A stretch of DNA of 6,798 bases. Source: Chloroflexota bacterium. Lineage in GTDB: Bacteria; Chloroflexota; Dehalococcoidia; UBA2247; RBG-13-53-26. Positions 6,778 to 6,798 of this stretch are shown here, piece after piece (the stretch's first letter is position 1; each line of letters opens with the position of its first letter). Location: assembly GCA_017885485.1 (NCBI GenBank), contig JAFNFZ010000317.1:350-7147 (forward strand). Direction: 5' to 3'. The notes beneath the pieces are model-generated. The model was not told the origin of the DNA and did no database searches. It worked only from the letters and a program-made list of their open reading frames with translations. Position numbers and translations under genes: made by a program.

Positions 6778-6783
6778 TGCTCA

Positions 6784-6789
6784 CCCCTT
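6784..6789 (-). promoter_or_regulatory. gpsA ribosome-binding site
   Basis: On the minus strand AAGGGG (6789-6784) sits six bases before the gpsA ATG (6777-6775). It is the best-spaced Shine-Dalgarno among the four genes here. Only 21 bases upstream of the gene are visible, too few to judge a promoter or an overlapping upstream gene. Confidence 0.6.
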
Positions 6790-6798
6790 GTTCAAAAC

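Noticed and set aside
1..6798. CRISPR array, tRNA, rRNA, insertion sequence or prophage content
   Set aside because: No spaced direct repeats, cloverleaf-like segment, transposase, or terminal inverted repeats were seen. Almost all of the window is accounted for by four core genes.

Overview
The window carries four complete housekeeping genes and part of their regulatory DNA. Codon use and base composition are even, with moderately high GC. I see no mobile element, CRISPR array, tRNA, rRNA or phage gene. The proteins are bacterial: a two-AAA ClpC with a UVR-like middle domain, a zinc-finger DnaJ, RadA/Sms, and an NAD(P)-dependent glycerol-3-phosphate dehydrogenase. The clpC-radA pair recalls the Firmicutes ctsR-mcsA-mcsB-clpC-radA operon, but ctsR, mcsA and mcsB are absent here. 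A Chloroflexota (Dehalococcoidia-like) or other deep Gram-positive-type lineage is my best guess, by general resemblance only and with low confidence.

Layout: radA (46-1443) and clpC (1497-4301) lie on the minus strand in the order clpC then radA. They are separated by 53 bases with no terminator, so they probably form one transcript. The first 45 bases hold the 3' flank of radA and possibly the start of a further minus-strand gene. A divergent control region (4302-4521) separates clpC from a plus-strand dnaJ (4522-5610). It contains a believable promoter for each side, and a perfect palindrome overlaps the -35 position of each. dnaJ then converges on gpsA (5653-6777, minus strand) across only 42 bases without a recognisable intrinsic terminator. 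gpsA starts just inside the right edge behind a good ribosome-binding site.

Functionally, clpC, radA and dnaJ make a protein-quality-control and DNA-repair cluster. ClpC unfolds substrates for ClpP, DnaJ delivers clients to DnaK, and RadA processes recombination intermediates. gpsA makes sn-glycerol-3-phosphate for phospholipids and looks like an unrelated neighbour. The most unusual feature is a C-terminal extension of about 125 residues on ClpC, which looks like a diverged second copy of the domain just before it. Otherwise this is an ordinary core-genome region, and I do not see evidence of a new multi-gene system.
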